A stretch of 64,000 nucleotides of DNA, taken from NCBI GenBank assembly GCA_003116975.1, contig BGKB01000210.1, positions 124,001 through 188,000 on the forward strand, written 5' to 3'. The translations under genes were made by a program, and so were the position numbers. The notes under the pieces were generated by a model. That model was not told the origin of the DNA, made no database searches, and saw only the letters and a program-made list of their open reading frames with translations. This document shows positions 1-9,843 of the stretch, one piece after another. Origin of the DNA: Aurantiochytrium sp. KH105. Lineage: Eukaryota > Sar > Bigyra > Thraustochytrida > Thraustochytriidae. Position 1 is the stretch's first letter. Every line of letters starts with the position of its first letter.

Positions 1-1212
1 ACGAAAAAGAGCGCGGCTGTCGCGGGCATATTTGCTTTCAAAGAGCTTGTATAGGTTACGCGCAATCCGCTTTGGACTTGATCCCGTTCCTGCAGCTTCC
101 TCCCCCAGCTCATCATCGTCCACATCGCTATGGCGTCTGTCCTTGTCGCTCGAGTGTGTATTTCTTTTTCCACCACGTCCGACAGCCCGCGCGAGGGCTT
201 CGACCCTCACTCGGTCATTTATAGTTAGAAGACTGCGCTGCTGAAGAAGGTCTCGCAGGACCTCTTTCGAAGGAAGGATCGCGCCATCCTCTTGCAGAAC
301 CTCAACGAAAGAGGCAAAGTCGACGTCGTTCCCTCGCTCCGCGGTGCGGACAATGAGATCCTCCAAAGTTTCTGCACAACGCGAGAGCTGAGCAAGAAAG
401 TCCGCCCAGACCACTCCATTTTCAGCGAAGCACGCCTCTAAAAGACCCATTGTGTCAACCTTGCCATTTTCATTGAGGTCCATTGCCTTAAAAAGTCTCA
501 TGGCTTCGCGACGCGACGCTGAGGCGTCGAGAAGATCATCAAGGGCTGCACGAAACTCGTCGTGAGTGATGAACGTTTTGTGCTGAGCAACTTTGCGGAG
601 AATGTGCCGGGCTTCCACGCGTCCGACCTTGCGCATGTCCTCTGCGAGTGAAAGTTCTCGACCTTGAACTGCAATGGGGGCTATATCTTTTAGCATCGCC
701 TCGTAGTCAACGTGACCGTCAATAGTATCGATGTACTTGCTTGCAAAGCGCGCGACATGCGACAGGTTACTGACAAGCCCGAGATCCTCGCAGATGATGC
801 GTTTGACGACATTTGCGGGCAGCACTCCCCGAGAAAGAGGGTCTGCTTCGGCAAGGAGGGCCTCGAACTGATCTCGGTGTTTGGCAAGGGCTTTTTTGAT
901 CTTTTGTTGCGCATGTGCGCGCGCTCGGGCGCGCTGCGGCGAGGACTCTTCGTCCGAAGACCATACTTTTAGCTGTTTGCGGACGACGTTTGCCGCCGTG
1001 TTACCGAGGTCCCGATCGAGGCGGTTGTTCTCATTGTGCAGCCACTGTCGGGTGCGCTCTAGTTCATGCTGAGCCACCTTGGCCTTGAGCTGTTCCACGT
1101 CGCTCTTGTACTTGCGACGCAGCTCGCTGACGGGCCGATCGTGGGGCAGAACCATCGTCGTTGCAACTTGGCGCGTTCTCCAGTTGCTTACCTTTGCTTC
1201 GCTGACGTCCAT
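1..1212 (-). CDS. EF-hand/coiled-coil protein, C-terminus outside the window
   Basis: This open frame starts at an ATG at 1212 and runs off the left edge without a stop, giving 404 codons of an N-terminal part. Residues about 25-60 and 80-110 are charged and helix-rich. A recognisable EF-hand-like loop lies near residues 245-256 (DLNENGKVDTMG), followed by a hydrophobic helix; its last position is Gly instead of the usual Glu, so calcium binding may be weak. A second, poorer match (YIDTIDGHVDYE) lies near 158-170, and further hand-like helices follow. The region after residue 350 turns low-complexity and acidic. The family is not recognised. It diverges from a Chibby-like gene across 290 bp, so a flagellar or basal-body role is possible, but that rests on context only. 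Confidence 0.75.
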   Translation of the reverse strand, partial: MDVSEAKVSNWRTRQVATTMVLPHDRPVSELRRKYKSDVEQLKAKVAQHELERTRQWLHNENNRLDRDLGNTAANVVRKQLKVWSSDEESSPQRARARAHAQQKIKKALAKHRDQFEALLAEADPLSRGVLPANVVKRIICEDLGLVSNLSHVARFASKYIDTIDGHVDYEAMLKDIAPIAVQGRELSLAEDMRKVGRVEARHILRKVAQHKTFITHDEFRAALDDLLDASASRREAMRLFKAMDLNENGKVDTMGLLEACFAENGVVWADFLAQLSRCAETLEDLIVRTAERGNDVDFASFVEVLQEDGAILPSKEVLRDLLQQRSLLTINDRVRVEALARAVGRGGKRNTHSSDKDRRHSDVDDDELGEEAAGTGSSPKRIARNLYKLFESKYARDSRALFR

Positions 1213-1502
1213 AAGAGAGAGAGAGCAGCCTCGTGCGACGAGACCAGAAGCGTGCGTGTTTCGCGCAGCCCACCTCGATTAGCGCTAGAAGGTAGCTTAG
1301 CTAGGCTAGACCTAGTCCGTCGTAAGGCACCGCCTCGGCATGGGTCCCTCATTCCCAGCCACTGTCTGAAAGTAGAAAGCCGTTAGACCCTTTAATTAGA
1401 CCGCGAGCTTTACCAGAGGGCCCGGAAGGAAGTGAATGATGAAATGAAGGATGGGCTGGCAGACGCTGAAGAAACAAGAAGAGGAGGGACCGTGCGAGCA
1501 CG
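1213..1502. promoter_or_regulatory. divergent promoter region of the EF-hand and Chibby-like genes
   Basis: This 290-bp spacer lies between the start codons of two divergent genes and must hold both 5' leaders and promoters. It has a short GA run (about 1217-1226) and no obvious TATA element. No coding frame in it looks convincing. Confidence 0.5.
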
Positions 1503-2152
1503 ATGTCGAAGTTTGTCAAACGAAGGCTGTCGTGGGGATCCACGAAGAGTGGTGCCTCGAACGGGTCGAGACCTCCAGTTCCCGAAAGCGAATGCACGCT
1601 CAATCTTGACGGTAACAAACTCAGTCTTGACAAAGAGGGACGATGGCGGCTTGGTACGTTTGTTTGAAAAAGGTGAAGTGCTAAAGGGGTTAAGGATTAC
1701 AATTTTGGGAATTGAAATACATGTGATGATCTGACGGAGTTGTTTCTCGCTCAAGACCCTGGGACAATCGGCAATTATGAGGCTGAGATTGATAGGCTTC
1801 ATCAATACATTGAACAACTTGAAAACGAGAAGCGCATTTTGCGCGACCGCTGTGCGCAGAGCAATGGCGAAAAGGAGATGCTTTCCTTCCAGAACGAACT
1901 ATTGATGGACTTGGTACGTGGCCAGAGACAGTTCATCACCTTTCGAAGAGGCTGTTGACTTTATCGAGAAGAGAAAACGCTTTGTGCGAGAGGACTAACT
2001 TAGTTATCCATGGCTTTGGCCATAATTAACGATTGCATCAGCTTGCTGTGTCCCAGCTTGATGCCAACAAAAACAATGAAGCGTACCAAAAAGAAGCTTT
2101 GCGGACCGAGGCGCTAAAGTGGGAACTTGGCAAGTGGTTGACACCCACCTAA
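1503..2152 (+). CDS. Chibby-like basal body protein, three exons
   Basis: I assemble three exons: 1503-1653, 1756-1913 and 2042-2152, giving 139 residues. Both introns have GT..AG ends, and the second carries a good branch-like GACTAAC. Phases agree at both junctions: phase 1 completes an Asp codon, then phase 0. The product has a basic N-terminus with an RRLSW motif, then NLDGNKLSLDKEGRWRL. A leucine-rich coiled coil follows at about residues 55-110 (EIDRLHQYIEQLENEKRIL and FQNELLMDLLAVSQ). This order, with the short L-x-F/L-D/N-G-x-W box directly before the coiled coil, matches the Chibby family, which works at the distal appendages of basal bodies in flagellated cells. Size also fits (human CBY1 is about 126 residues). 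The family call rests on motif order, not on a search. Confidence 0.72.
1654..1755 (+). other. intron 1 of the Chibby-like gene
   Basis: The donor is GTACGT and the acceptor is TCAAG. A CTGAC branch-like motif sits about 20 nt before the acceptor. An alternative acceptor at 1739 would break the reading frame. Confidence 0.7.
1914..2041 (+). other. intron 2 of the Chibby-like gene
   Basis: The donor is GTACGT, the acceptor is ATCAG, and there is an internal CTAAC. Reading through instead gives a stop after a few dozen codons and loses the end of the coiled coil. Confidence 0.75.
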
Positions 2153-2386
2153 AGAGAAAAGCTAATACTTTCACCTGGAAGTTCTTCGTGCCTACCTGAC
2201 CACCAGCTGTTCTTCGCGTACGGTTCCGAATTCTCTTGCTAATAGCATGTGTAAAGATTTGACAAATGCAGAGGGAATTCAACTTTTTCTTTTCTTTTCA
2301 TTTTCTAAAGAACAAAGAGTCAGACAATAACCTCGGTTGCGATTGCTGTGCTGTTTCCGTCCCCTTTGACTTTGGGTTTCAGCAGG

Positions 2387-3892
2387 TCAGTCTTTCTTAC
2401 TCTCTCGCGCCACAATTGCGTCGAGATCAATCTTGCAGGCATGGCTGCTCTGCATTTGGTGAATGTCATTGTTTTGCACGCGACGAGATCCAAGAGCTAC
2501 AGAGCAACCTGGACACTTGATTCGAAAGGTAAGACCGTTGTCCTCGCTGACCAGCGATGCTTCATTGCGGGGCATCCAGGGCAAAGGCTGTCCGAGTGAG
2601 AGGTGCGTGCGAGCAAGCATCTCCTGCAGCATGTGCGCGTCGTTCAGCACAAGGCTTTCTACATCGCGTTCACCGGCGGAGAGTCCAAATGCAATAGTGG
2701 CGAGAGTCTGAGCTCGCTTACGCTGCGCTTGTGCCCCCATCCAAGTCACCTCGCTCTGCAAGAGCGTGGTGGAATTTTGTTGGCACTCGGCGCGATTGAC
2801 GCCTCGCAGGGCCTCCTCGCTTGTATCCTGTACACGAACCGTCGAGTTCACCGAGGGTTCTTGAACAACAACATCAGCAGCATGAAATAAGAGAATCTTG
2901 CAGCCTCGGCAGGCGAATTCGAGATCCATGGCAAGCATTCGCGGAAGCTGCAAGGTCTGCATCGCCGGATGCAAGTGAAGTGTCGACGCTGCAGGACGAT
3001 AAGCCCGAATTCGATTCGAGTTCTTCAGCGATTGCGCCCGAGCGCTGATGAAAAGCTGGTGCGCCGCGTGCACATCAAAGCCAGCCTTTTCGTAATACTG
3101 CAGCTGCTCTTGAAAGCTAGGGTTCATTGCTGCAACAGGACGTCGTGACTTGACAAGGTCCACCGCAGCCTGGTAGCAGAGACCGTGAGCTCGCATGAGG
3201 TAAGCTACAATTAGCGCAGCGGAGCGGGACCGTCCAAACGAACAGTGGACTAGGACCCCTCCGAACCCTCTTCTCACGATTGCATTGTCTCCGTCGAGTT
3301 CTTCGTGTCCGGATTGGGGTTCTGTTATGTCATCCATGTCTTGATTGGACTGCATATTTGCACGAGCGTGCACAGAACGAATAAATGTGTTTGACAGGGG
3401 GATGCATGAAAAAAGGTTTGCGTATTCTCTGTGGTATTTGTCTCGTCAGTGGTCCTGAACTTCTATGCTTCACTCGTTGTAGAGAGAGTTTTGGGGAGTT
3501 GGGGAGGGGGGGCTTTGAAAAACTTACTTGTCACGAAGACCGAGCGTCAAATAGGTAAAGAGCTTTGGAAACGTAGCGGGTAAGCCCGTAGCGTTAACAA
3601 TATGCGTAATGCCTGCGGCCTGCAAGGCCACATCATTGAAGGCGCAATGAATTGAGCCAATAAAGAGTCCCGGAAGGATCTCAATAGGTGCATCGTCTCG
3701 ACAGATGGTTCTGTCCAAGCCGACGGGCTTTTTACTTGCAAATTTGCGGCGCGAACATGGTTCTGCACACGGGCGACGTTTTGTGAGATGCGGATTCGCA
3801 CCATTCGCAAATATCTCTTTCTCGCCCCGGGCCATGGCAAGAGGCGCTGTCTGCGACATGGTAGAGGGCGAACGCATCGTCGTGGAAGCCAT
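2387..3892 (-). CDS. DUSP12/YVH1-like dual-specificity phosphatase, two exons
   Basis: Exon 1 is 3892-3528 and exon 2 is 3428-2387; splicing out 99 nt (donor GTAAGT, acceptor ACCACAG) keeps the frame and gives 468 residues. The N-terminal half is a dual-specificity phosphatase domain. It starts around IEILPGLFIGS (about residue 69) and has the signature loop VHCSFGRSRSAA, with the catalytic Cys near residue 184 and the Arg six positions later (HCx5R). The general-acid Asp is probably in LGLRDKE, at the exon junction. The C-terminal part has paired cysteines (FACRGCK and KCPGCSVALGS) and a W-M box, the pattern of the zinc-binding domain of DUSP12/YVH1. That family acts in late 60S ribosome maturation. 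The N-terminal 60 residues are not conserved in any way I recognise. Confidence 0.85.
3429..3527 (-). other. intron of the DUSP12-like gene
   Basis: The donor GTAAGT overlaps an in-frame TAA that would otherwise end the protein before the catalytic loop. The acceptor is CCACAG. Splicing joins phase 2 to a completed Lys codon. Confidence 0.8.
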
Positions 3893-5478
3893 GTGTGTCT
3901 TCTTCAGAGCTCCACTTGTTTGGTCGATCTAATCTGATCTGGTCTGTTCTGATACAAGTTGATGTGTCAGGCGTTGCGGCGTACGGCACGACACGGCAAG
4001 GTAAGGCAAGACAAAAGTACAGCACGACGCCTTTGTTTTCTGGTTGGCTGATTGATTGATGTGCTTGCTGATTGGTCGATTCGTTCGGCCGACAGACAGT
4101 CCCGTCCGTCCGTCCGTCCGTCCGTCCGTCCGTTCGTACGCTGTAAAGATGTGTGAATTGATGCCTGCGCGCGTCCTTGCAAATTCCTCGCGGATTTGTG
4201 GTTTGCCAGCGACGACGCGGAGTCGCGCCGCTGGTATCTAGCTTTGAGCCAGCGCGCTTGTCGAGAGCTGCTGAGCGAGGGAATCAACCCCGCGTGGCTC
4301 GCGAGTGAAAAAACACTCGCTCAGGCTCGTCGCTCAGCTCGCTAGCTGGTCGTTTGCCACCTTTGGCCTGACGCAATGAAGTAAGAGAACACACCTACCC
4401 ATCAAATTCCTCACTCGCTCACTCACACATTCCCGCGTTGCGGCGCGGACCCCGGACACGGCTAGCTTCCTCCAGCGATGGGGTGTGAATAATTTTTTTT
4501 GATCTCCTTTCTCTCCTTACAGTCGACGAAATTATTGACCCCGTGGGGAAATGGAGGCGTCGGAGTCGCGGTCAACTGACTCTCACCGGCACAATCCTAC
4601 TATCTTTAGGCTCGGATTTGCCTCCGTTCCCGCATACCCGATAACAAATAACTCTCGCGCTCTTGCTATTTTACTATCAGTACGCCAAGGACGGTTGAGC
4701 GATTCCATCCATGCCCCGCCACGCCAGTCAAGCAATGCTTAAAAAGCTTCGAACCAAAGTGTGCGATCCGTTGGAGAAGTCACGTTCGAGTCCGAGTCTC
4801 CTGGGTCCAGGCAGGGTAGGGTATACGCACGCCTGCAGTGCTCATGATTTCCGATTAAGCTCGTTGGCAGATATGCAGGCAAGAACGCACTGCCAGGGCT
4901 GGAAATGAGATAACCGGCCGGCTGGCTGGCCGGCCGGCCGCGCCTTGTCGAAACTTTATCAACCCAGGCGACGCGAGCGAGCATATGCGCGCGTGTGTGT
5001 GCTCGGATTGCGCTGGGCACGCGCTTTTTCGTCTCCCCGGTACACACCGTTTTAGCCAGCGAGAGAGAGAGAGAGGGAGAGACTTACTACTAGAGAGAGA
5101 GACGGCGCGCGCGCGAAACCGTCTGTGAGCTGCTGTCAGTTTCGTGCTGGGCGAGCTCGCCAAATGAAAATGAAGCTAGACGCCAGCCAATGCGTGCTCG
5201 CTTCACCGAGCACCTCAGCTAGGAAAAAAAGGAAGGAAAAGAAGGAGACCAAGAGAGGGAGGGAGTTTTGCTTGGCTAGGCGCGAGAGCGAGCGAGGCTT
5301 TCGTGCTCGGCGCCAACTGCACAAGCGTCATCTGACGCGCGCGCTGCGCTTAAGCCTTGGCGATTGCATTGCGCAGAGGGTCAAGGTGCGAGCGGGGCTG
5401 CGTGTAGAGGACTGAGCGAAAGGGGGAGACGGGGAGGGGAGAGGAACCGAGCAAAGGGCGCGCGACCCAACGTACGCG
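3893..5478. other. intergenic spacer with short tandem repeats
   Basis: About 1.6 kb separates the phosphatase start from the next start codon. It holds a CCGT tetranucleotide run at about 4102-4137, a GGCC/GGCT palindromic patch at 4913-4940, and GA runs at about 5060-5100. Small frames here lack convincing protein character. It presumably contains the promoters of both divergent neighbours. Confidence 0.6.
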
Positions 5479-6237
5479 ATGGGCGACACCGAAGCGACGA
5501 CGGCTTTTGGGGCTATAAGCTGGGACATTGTCGATGACTTTGTCCGAGAGCTAGGCAAGACTTCGGCGCAGATTGCGCGCGTCGATCTCGGGTCCATTGA
5601 CGACAAAATTGCGACGGAGAAGCGGAAACTGAAAAGCCTCTGCGTCAAGCATGCGCAAGCTTGCGAGGAGGTTGCCAAAGCAAGGAGGAGCGCCACACGC
5701 GAACAGTCCGTGCTTGTCGACTTGCATGCCAAGCTCGAGCAAGACCTCAACCATCTCGCTGATAGTTCTGATGACAAGGCTGACACCTTGTCGAAACGCA
5801 ATGTATTGAATGTCGAGATGGCACAGGTGAAGCGAAAGCTCGAAAGCAAACGAGCTCAACATGACCAGTATTTATCCACGCACCATCAGACAATGAAAAA
5901 GAGAGAAAGAATGATTCAAGTCCAAGGGAAAACAATTCGCAACCTCTTGCACAGGAAGCTTGCACTTGGAGAAATCGCAACGGCGAGGGGTACTCTACGT
6001 GATCCATCATCTCTTCGCCGTCCTGAAGATCCAGTCACGCCTTTTGGAGTGTCCAAATCTCCTGGCTTCCCAAGAGGCACGCGAGCGAATGCATCAACTA
6101 GTAAAAGGGGTGACGAAGATGCGGAGAGATCTTCCAAACGAAGATCTGCACCGTCAAAACAATCGCTTGGAATTACCGGTCAAGCTCCACGACCAGGAAA
6201 CAAGTCCCAAAAACTCAAAGCGAAAAGAAAATCCTAA
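5479..6237 (+). CDS. coiled-coil protein with basic disordered tail, unknown function
   Basis: This single-exon frame encodes 252 residues. Residues about 30-160 are rich in Lys, Glu, Leu and Ala with heptad-like spacing and no prolines, which predicts a long coiled coil. From about residue 165 the chain becomes Pro/Ser/Arg/Lys-rich (PSSLRRPEDPVTPFG onward) and ends in a strongly basic tail (KLKAKRKS), suggesting a disordered, possibly nuclear or nucleic-acid-contacting end. I do not recognise the family; kinetochore or centrosomal coiled-coil proteins look similar at this level but there is no specific motif. The start is the first ATG of the frame. Confidence 0.6.
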   Translation: MGDTEATTAFGAISWDIVDDFVRELGKTSAQIARVDLGSIDDKIATEKRKLKSLCVKHAQACEEVAKARRSATREQSVLVDLHAKLEQDLNHLADSSDDKADTLSKRNVLNVEMAQVKRKLESKRAQHDQYLSTHHQTMKKRERMIQVQGKTIRNLLHRKLALGEIATARGTLRDPSSLRRPEDPVTPFGVSKSPGFPRGTRANASTSKRGDEDAERSSKRRSAPSKQSLGITGQAPRPGNKSQKLKAKRKS

Positions 6238-6380
6238 ATCAATTTTTCACGTTTTCAAAGAAAGACTACTCTTGGACGTTTGAATATGGTGGCCATTTCG
6301 TCAGTTGTGCTTTCTTGCTGTAACATCTTGACTGAGCGATGAGCGATGAACGATGATTTGCAGATACAAGCGAAATCATG

Positions 6381-6485
6381 CTGCTGATCTTACCATCAAA
6401 TTTCTCTTTCCAAGACTGCTAATGTTGCCCTCAAAACTCCCTTTCCAAGGCTGCTGATTTTGCCGTCAAAATTCACTTTCCAAGG
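6381..6485. repeat. 35-bp tandem minisatellite, three copies
   Basis: Three head-to-tail copies of a 35-bp unit begin at 6381, 6416 and 6451, each starting CTGCT and ending CTTTCCAAG plus one base. A degraded fourth copy continues to about 6510. The copies differ at several positions. The array lies between the convergent 3' ends of the coiled-coil gene and the cyclase. Confidence 0.8.
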
Positions 6486-6608
6486 CTTTTTGGTCGTAAA
6501 ATTCTCTAAGTGGAAAACAGATCACTTCAAGGAGCACGTGTTTGCTTCTTCCCTTATCAAGAATACACCTTTGGTGAGTATATAGGCTATTGGCTGGCTT
6601 GACTCCAT

Positions 6609-6995
6609 TTATATGCCAAGAATGTTGTTGATATAAAAATCTATGTTGTAATTTCGTTTCTGTTCTACTTGTCCACATCGGATTGACTGCAAGTGGAGCC
6701 AAGGAAACGAGGTTTGATCGACAGACATGATGATACTAGCATCTTCGCCACCTTCACTATGCTGCGTTTCAACATCGACCCAGTTTAAACTTGGCTCAAA
6801 GTGCAGCTCCACCACGGTCATAACGCGCGCAAACAGGTCTTCTTCTCTACGTACAGCTTCACAACATTCGTGCACAGCAGAGTGGCTTAACGTGATCGCA
6901 TAAGCAATCTCCTCCTCGTAAGCACAGCTGTCTCGACTTTTTGCTTCGTCCAAAGACTGGTCGAAGAAAGTGAAGAGACTTTGGGCGCTCTGCTC
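6609..6995 (-). CDS. candidate extra 3' exon of the cyclase gene
   Basis: Downstream of the cyclase stop the same strand stays open for about 128 codons in one frame, with acidic, protein-like composition. The cyclase frame ends at an ACG GAG AAG TAA in which GTAAGA is a good donor. Splicing from there to an AG inside GAGCAGAG (about 6996) would join in frame and give ...YRELTENAQSLFTFF..., ending at a TAA at 6609. The inferred intron (about 100 nt) matches others in the window. Against it, another gene here (31962) also has TAA inside GTAAGT at its true end, so this may be chance. Confidence 0.4.
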   Translation of the reverse strand, partial: EQSAQSLFTFFDQSLDEAKSRDSCAYEEEIAYAITLSHSAVHECCEAVRREEDLFARVMTVVELHFEPSLNWVDVETQHSEGGEDASIIMSVDQTSFPWLHLQSIRCGQVEQKRNYNIDFYINNILGI

Positions 6996-7098
6996 GCCAG
7001 CAACCCAAAAGGATAACACACGCACGCTCTATACGAGAAGCGCCTTGATCCATCACGCACAGGCGACTCGCCCCCCCTCAAAAAAAAGCGCACCACTC

Positions 7099-9843
7099 TT
7101 ACTTCTCCGTGAGCTCACGATATCCCTTCCAGTTGGAGGGGGACTCGTAGTCGAACTCCTCCATGACAGAGAGGAGAGACAAAGTAGGCCCATCACCTGG
7201 CTTCTCAACAAGTACGTTGTCGAGCATCCGCTTCGCCGCGGCCCAGTCTCCGGAGCAATAGGCAGCCACGGCATCGCTAAAGTTTGAGAGGAAGTTCTCG
7301 GGAAGGCTGCTCTGGATGAAGTCCATTTCAGGACCCTCAAAGTCAAACATCAAGCGGCGCTTGCCGTCATATTGGGGCTCGCCAAAGGTGTCAGGAAAGT
7401 CAACAATGTCGCAGGTGAAGAGACCCATCGGCTGAATACTGCCCTTGACCGTAACGCGGTCGATCTTGCGGCAACGCTTGCGTGCCTTCGATGAGAGTGC
7501 ATCAAAGAAGTCTTCAGAAAGCAACAAGGGCGTTCTGAACTGCTTTGTGGCAGCCTCAAGTCGCGATGCCATGTTGACATTAGGACTCAAATAAGAGGCG
7601 TCGATCTTATAGTGGCTACCAATAGCACCCTCAATGGCCCAACCAATGTGGAGGCCCATGCCCAGCCGAATCTCAAAGTTGTTCTCCCCGAAACGCTTGC
7701 GGATGGCAGGGTGGTCCTTGTACGCATTGAGGCAGCCACCGGGGCCATTCTCGCGCTTGAGGTCGATCATGGTTTTGAGAAAGGCCACGAGCGCGTTGTC
7801 ACACATGTTTCCGGCATCAACGTGACGTTTGGTGTCGTTCATTTTCCAGACCAGCAAGAACGCATCGCCAATGTTCTTGTTGGCTGCGCCATACCAGGAG
7901 TGCGTAGCCTCGTGCACAATGGCGCCGACGCGGTTGACGTAGACCATGACCTTCTCCTGAAGACATTCCGTCGTGTCGGTAAAATTGCGAATGTCGCAAA
8001 ACCCGAAGACAGCCTCCATCTTGACACCGTCGCACATGGGCTCAATCCCGGCGTTGTTCGACATGTTTTTGGCGATAATCTCGCTACCAGCCTCACCAAA
8101 CCCGATTTGCAAGAGCTGGCCAATCTTTGCGATTGTATTTTGCAAAAGCACGGTCTCGTCGTCGTCGTCCGTGGTCGCCATGGGTAGCGCTGCGTTCTTG
8201 GTGCCCATGGGGTTCTCGGCGAGCTCCTGCACGCTGCGAACCATGCGCTCGATGGGCCGAATGACCAGCTGCTCGGCATCTGCCGAGATCATGAGCGAGC
8301 CAAAGGTGAGGACAATCATGACGAAGATGGTCTGGATGATATTCAGGCCCGCAGCCAACTTCACCTCTGCGCGAATGTCAAAGTACGCGTACGAGCTGCA
8401 CGTTGTATTTGATTCGTCGAGTGTATCCATCATTTTCTCATAGCACTCGACTGCGTAGGAGGTCTCGAACTCACTCTCACGGAACTCTTCTCTAACTTGA
8501 GTTTCGCTGATTTGGACCTCAGTGATCGGCTCGTAGTCGCTGTTAGCGCTTGTACGGGCTATGTAGGGTTCGTCGTGCTCTTCCGGCCAACGATACCACA
8601 CCGTCTCTTTGGCAATTTGGATCAGCTCGGCATTTTCTTCATCCGTTGCGCCATGGAGACGAAAGTACAGAAGCCTTCCACCTTCGATGCCCCGCGTGTA
8701 AAATTCGATCTCGCTTTTGAAGCCAAAGGTTGCATCTTCAAGATACTGCGTGAAATTGTCCCCGTACGCCTCCATGTTTGCTTTGAAGCGCTGGAATCTG
8801 AAGTGAAGATGGTTCAAGCCGTACGTGCCGTGCGGGGCCTCGCTGGTCCACATTCCGACATCAAAGAGCTGGACGAAAATGAGCATGGAAAGAACGACTG
8901 CAATGACACGCTGCATCGTCTTCTCGCTTAGCTTCTTTCCAACGAGAGAAGGATTCTCGGTTGAAATATCTTCAGCGTTATCGCGGTTCGAGACCTTGTA
9001 GAGCTTAACAACGCGCACGAGACGCACGAGACGAACGATACGGACAATGCGCGAAGACTTGGTTCCCACGCGGCTTGCCTGGATGGCGTCGATGGCCTCT
9101 TGGCTGTTGCCCGTCGTACCGCTGGCAAAGGCAGCCTCGAGGATTGTGTTCCAGATAAATCCGATATCAGAAATCATGGTCACGGTGGCGAGAATGTCGA
9201 GGTAGAAATAAAAGCTTCGAAAGTACTTTGGCTTGGCGATCGTGAAGACGACGAGCTCTGTCGTGAATGCCAGCAAAGCCAGCAGCGAGACGCTGTCAAA
9301 GATGATATCCCAGCTCATGGAGAAGACGGCGACACGTAAGTCATCGCCAAACAGAGCAAAGACGGTGAGCCCCGAGATAATTGTCGTCCAAATTCTGCTC
9401 TCGAGGAAGAGGTAGAACTGGAAGATGCAGCTGTCTGGGGCTCGGAAACGTGGTTTTAGGAGGCCATCTTGCGAGCCCCCGTTGACACTGTTGACAGCGA
9501 CAGCGAGAACTGCTTTGTTGGAGTCCTTTTGAACGAGCTCCCCCGATGCCGGCGTTACCTTACTGACGCTCCTCATGTGAGGCACTTCTTCGTTACTCCA
9601 CGCTCCTTCGCGCGAGTCCCGGTCGCCGCCCAGAGGGACGACGCGCCCGCTGGATTTGTTACCCAGTACACTTGGTTTGAGGGTTGGAAGATGCTTCGCA
9701 CTAGCTGTCGGACGAACCTCGTCGGATTTGACGCCCCTGCGGTGCTTGAAGCTGCGAAAATTTGCCGTCTCAGTGAGAGATGTGGTCTGGCTGACGACCT
9801 GCTTTCTATCTTTCGTGCCCAGATCACAAGCTTCTGTTTCCAT
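7099..9843 (-). CDS. receptor-type nucleotide cyclase with an N-terminal voltage-sensor-like module
   Basis: The 914-residue product starts with about 135 disordered residues. Residues about 141-283 look like an S1-S4 bundle: three hydrophobic helices, then RVGTKSSRIVRIVRLVRLVR with basic residues every third position, as in voltage-sensor S4 helices. A fifth membrane helix (311-331), an acidic extracellular domain (about 332-495) and a sixth helix (497-519) follow. No K+-selectivity motif is visible. The class III cyclase domain spans about 607-800; the two metal-binding aspartates are in FCDIRNF (D617) and NIGDAF (D660), and the Asn/Arg motif is SPNVNMASRLE. The residue that normally separates adenine from guanine specificity appears to be Ser, so the product (cAMP or cGMP) cannot be assigned. 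The stop overlaps a consensus donor, so the gene may continue in another exon. Confidence 0.88.
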   Translation of the reverse strand: METEACDLGTKDRKQVVSQTTSLTETANFRSFKHRRGVKSDEVRPTASAKHLPTLKPSVLGNKSSGRVVPLGGDRDSREGAWSNEEVPHMRSVSKVTPASGELVQKDSNKAVLAVAVNSVNGGSQDGLLKPRFRAPDSCIFQFYLFLESRIWTTIISGLTVFALFGDDLRVAVFSMSWDIIFDSVSLLALLAFTTELVVFTIAKPKYFRSFYFYLDILATVTMISDIGFIWNTILEAAFASGTTGNSQEAIDAIQASRVGTKSSRIVRIVRLVRLVRVVKLYKVSNRDNAEDISTENPSLVGKKLSEKTMQRVIAVVLSMLIFVQLFDVGMWTSEAPHGTYGLNHLHFRFQRFKANMEAYGDNFTQYLEDATFGFKSEIEFYTRGIEGGRLLYFRLHGATDEENAELIQIAKETVWYRWPEEHDEPYIARTSANSDYEPITEVQISETQVREEFRESEFETSYAVECYEKMMDTLDESNTTCSSYAYFDIRAEVKLAAGLNIIQTIFVMIVLTFGSLMISADAEQLVIRPIERMVRSVQELAENPMGTKNAALPMATTDDDDETVLLQNTIAKIGQLLQIGFGEAGSEIIAKNMSNNAGIEPMCDGVKMEAVFGFCDIRNFTDTTECLQEKVMVYVNRVGAIVHEATHSWYGAANKNIGDAFLLVWKMNDTKRHVDAGNMCDNALVAFLKTMIDLKRENGPGGCLNAYKDHPAIRKRFGENNFEIRLGMGLHIGWAIEGAIGSHYKIDASYLSPNVNMASRLEAATKQFRTPLLLSEDFFDALSSKARKRCRKIDRVTVKGSIQPMGLFTCDIVDFPDTFGEPQYDGKRRLMFDFEGPEMDFIQSSLPENFLSNFSDAVAAYCSGDWAAAKRMLDNVLVEKPGDGPTLSLLSVMEEFDYESPSNWKGYRELTEK

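Noticed and set aside
4551-5415. Small ORFs in the spacer before the coiled-coil gene
   Set aside because: Short, overlapping on both strands, without start context or conserved motifs.
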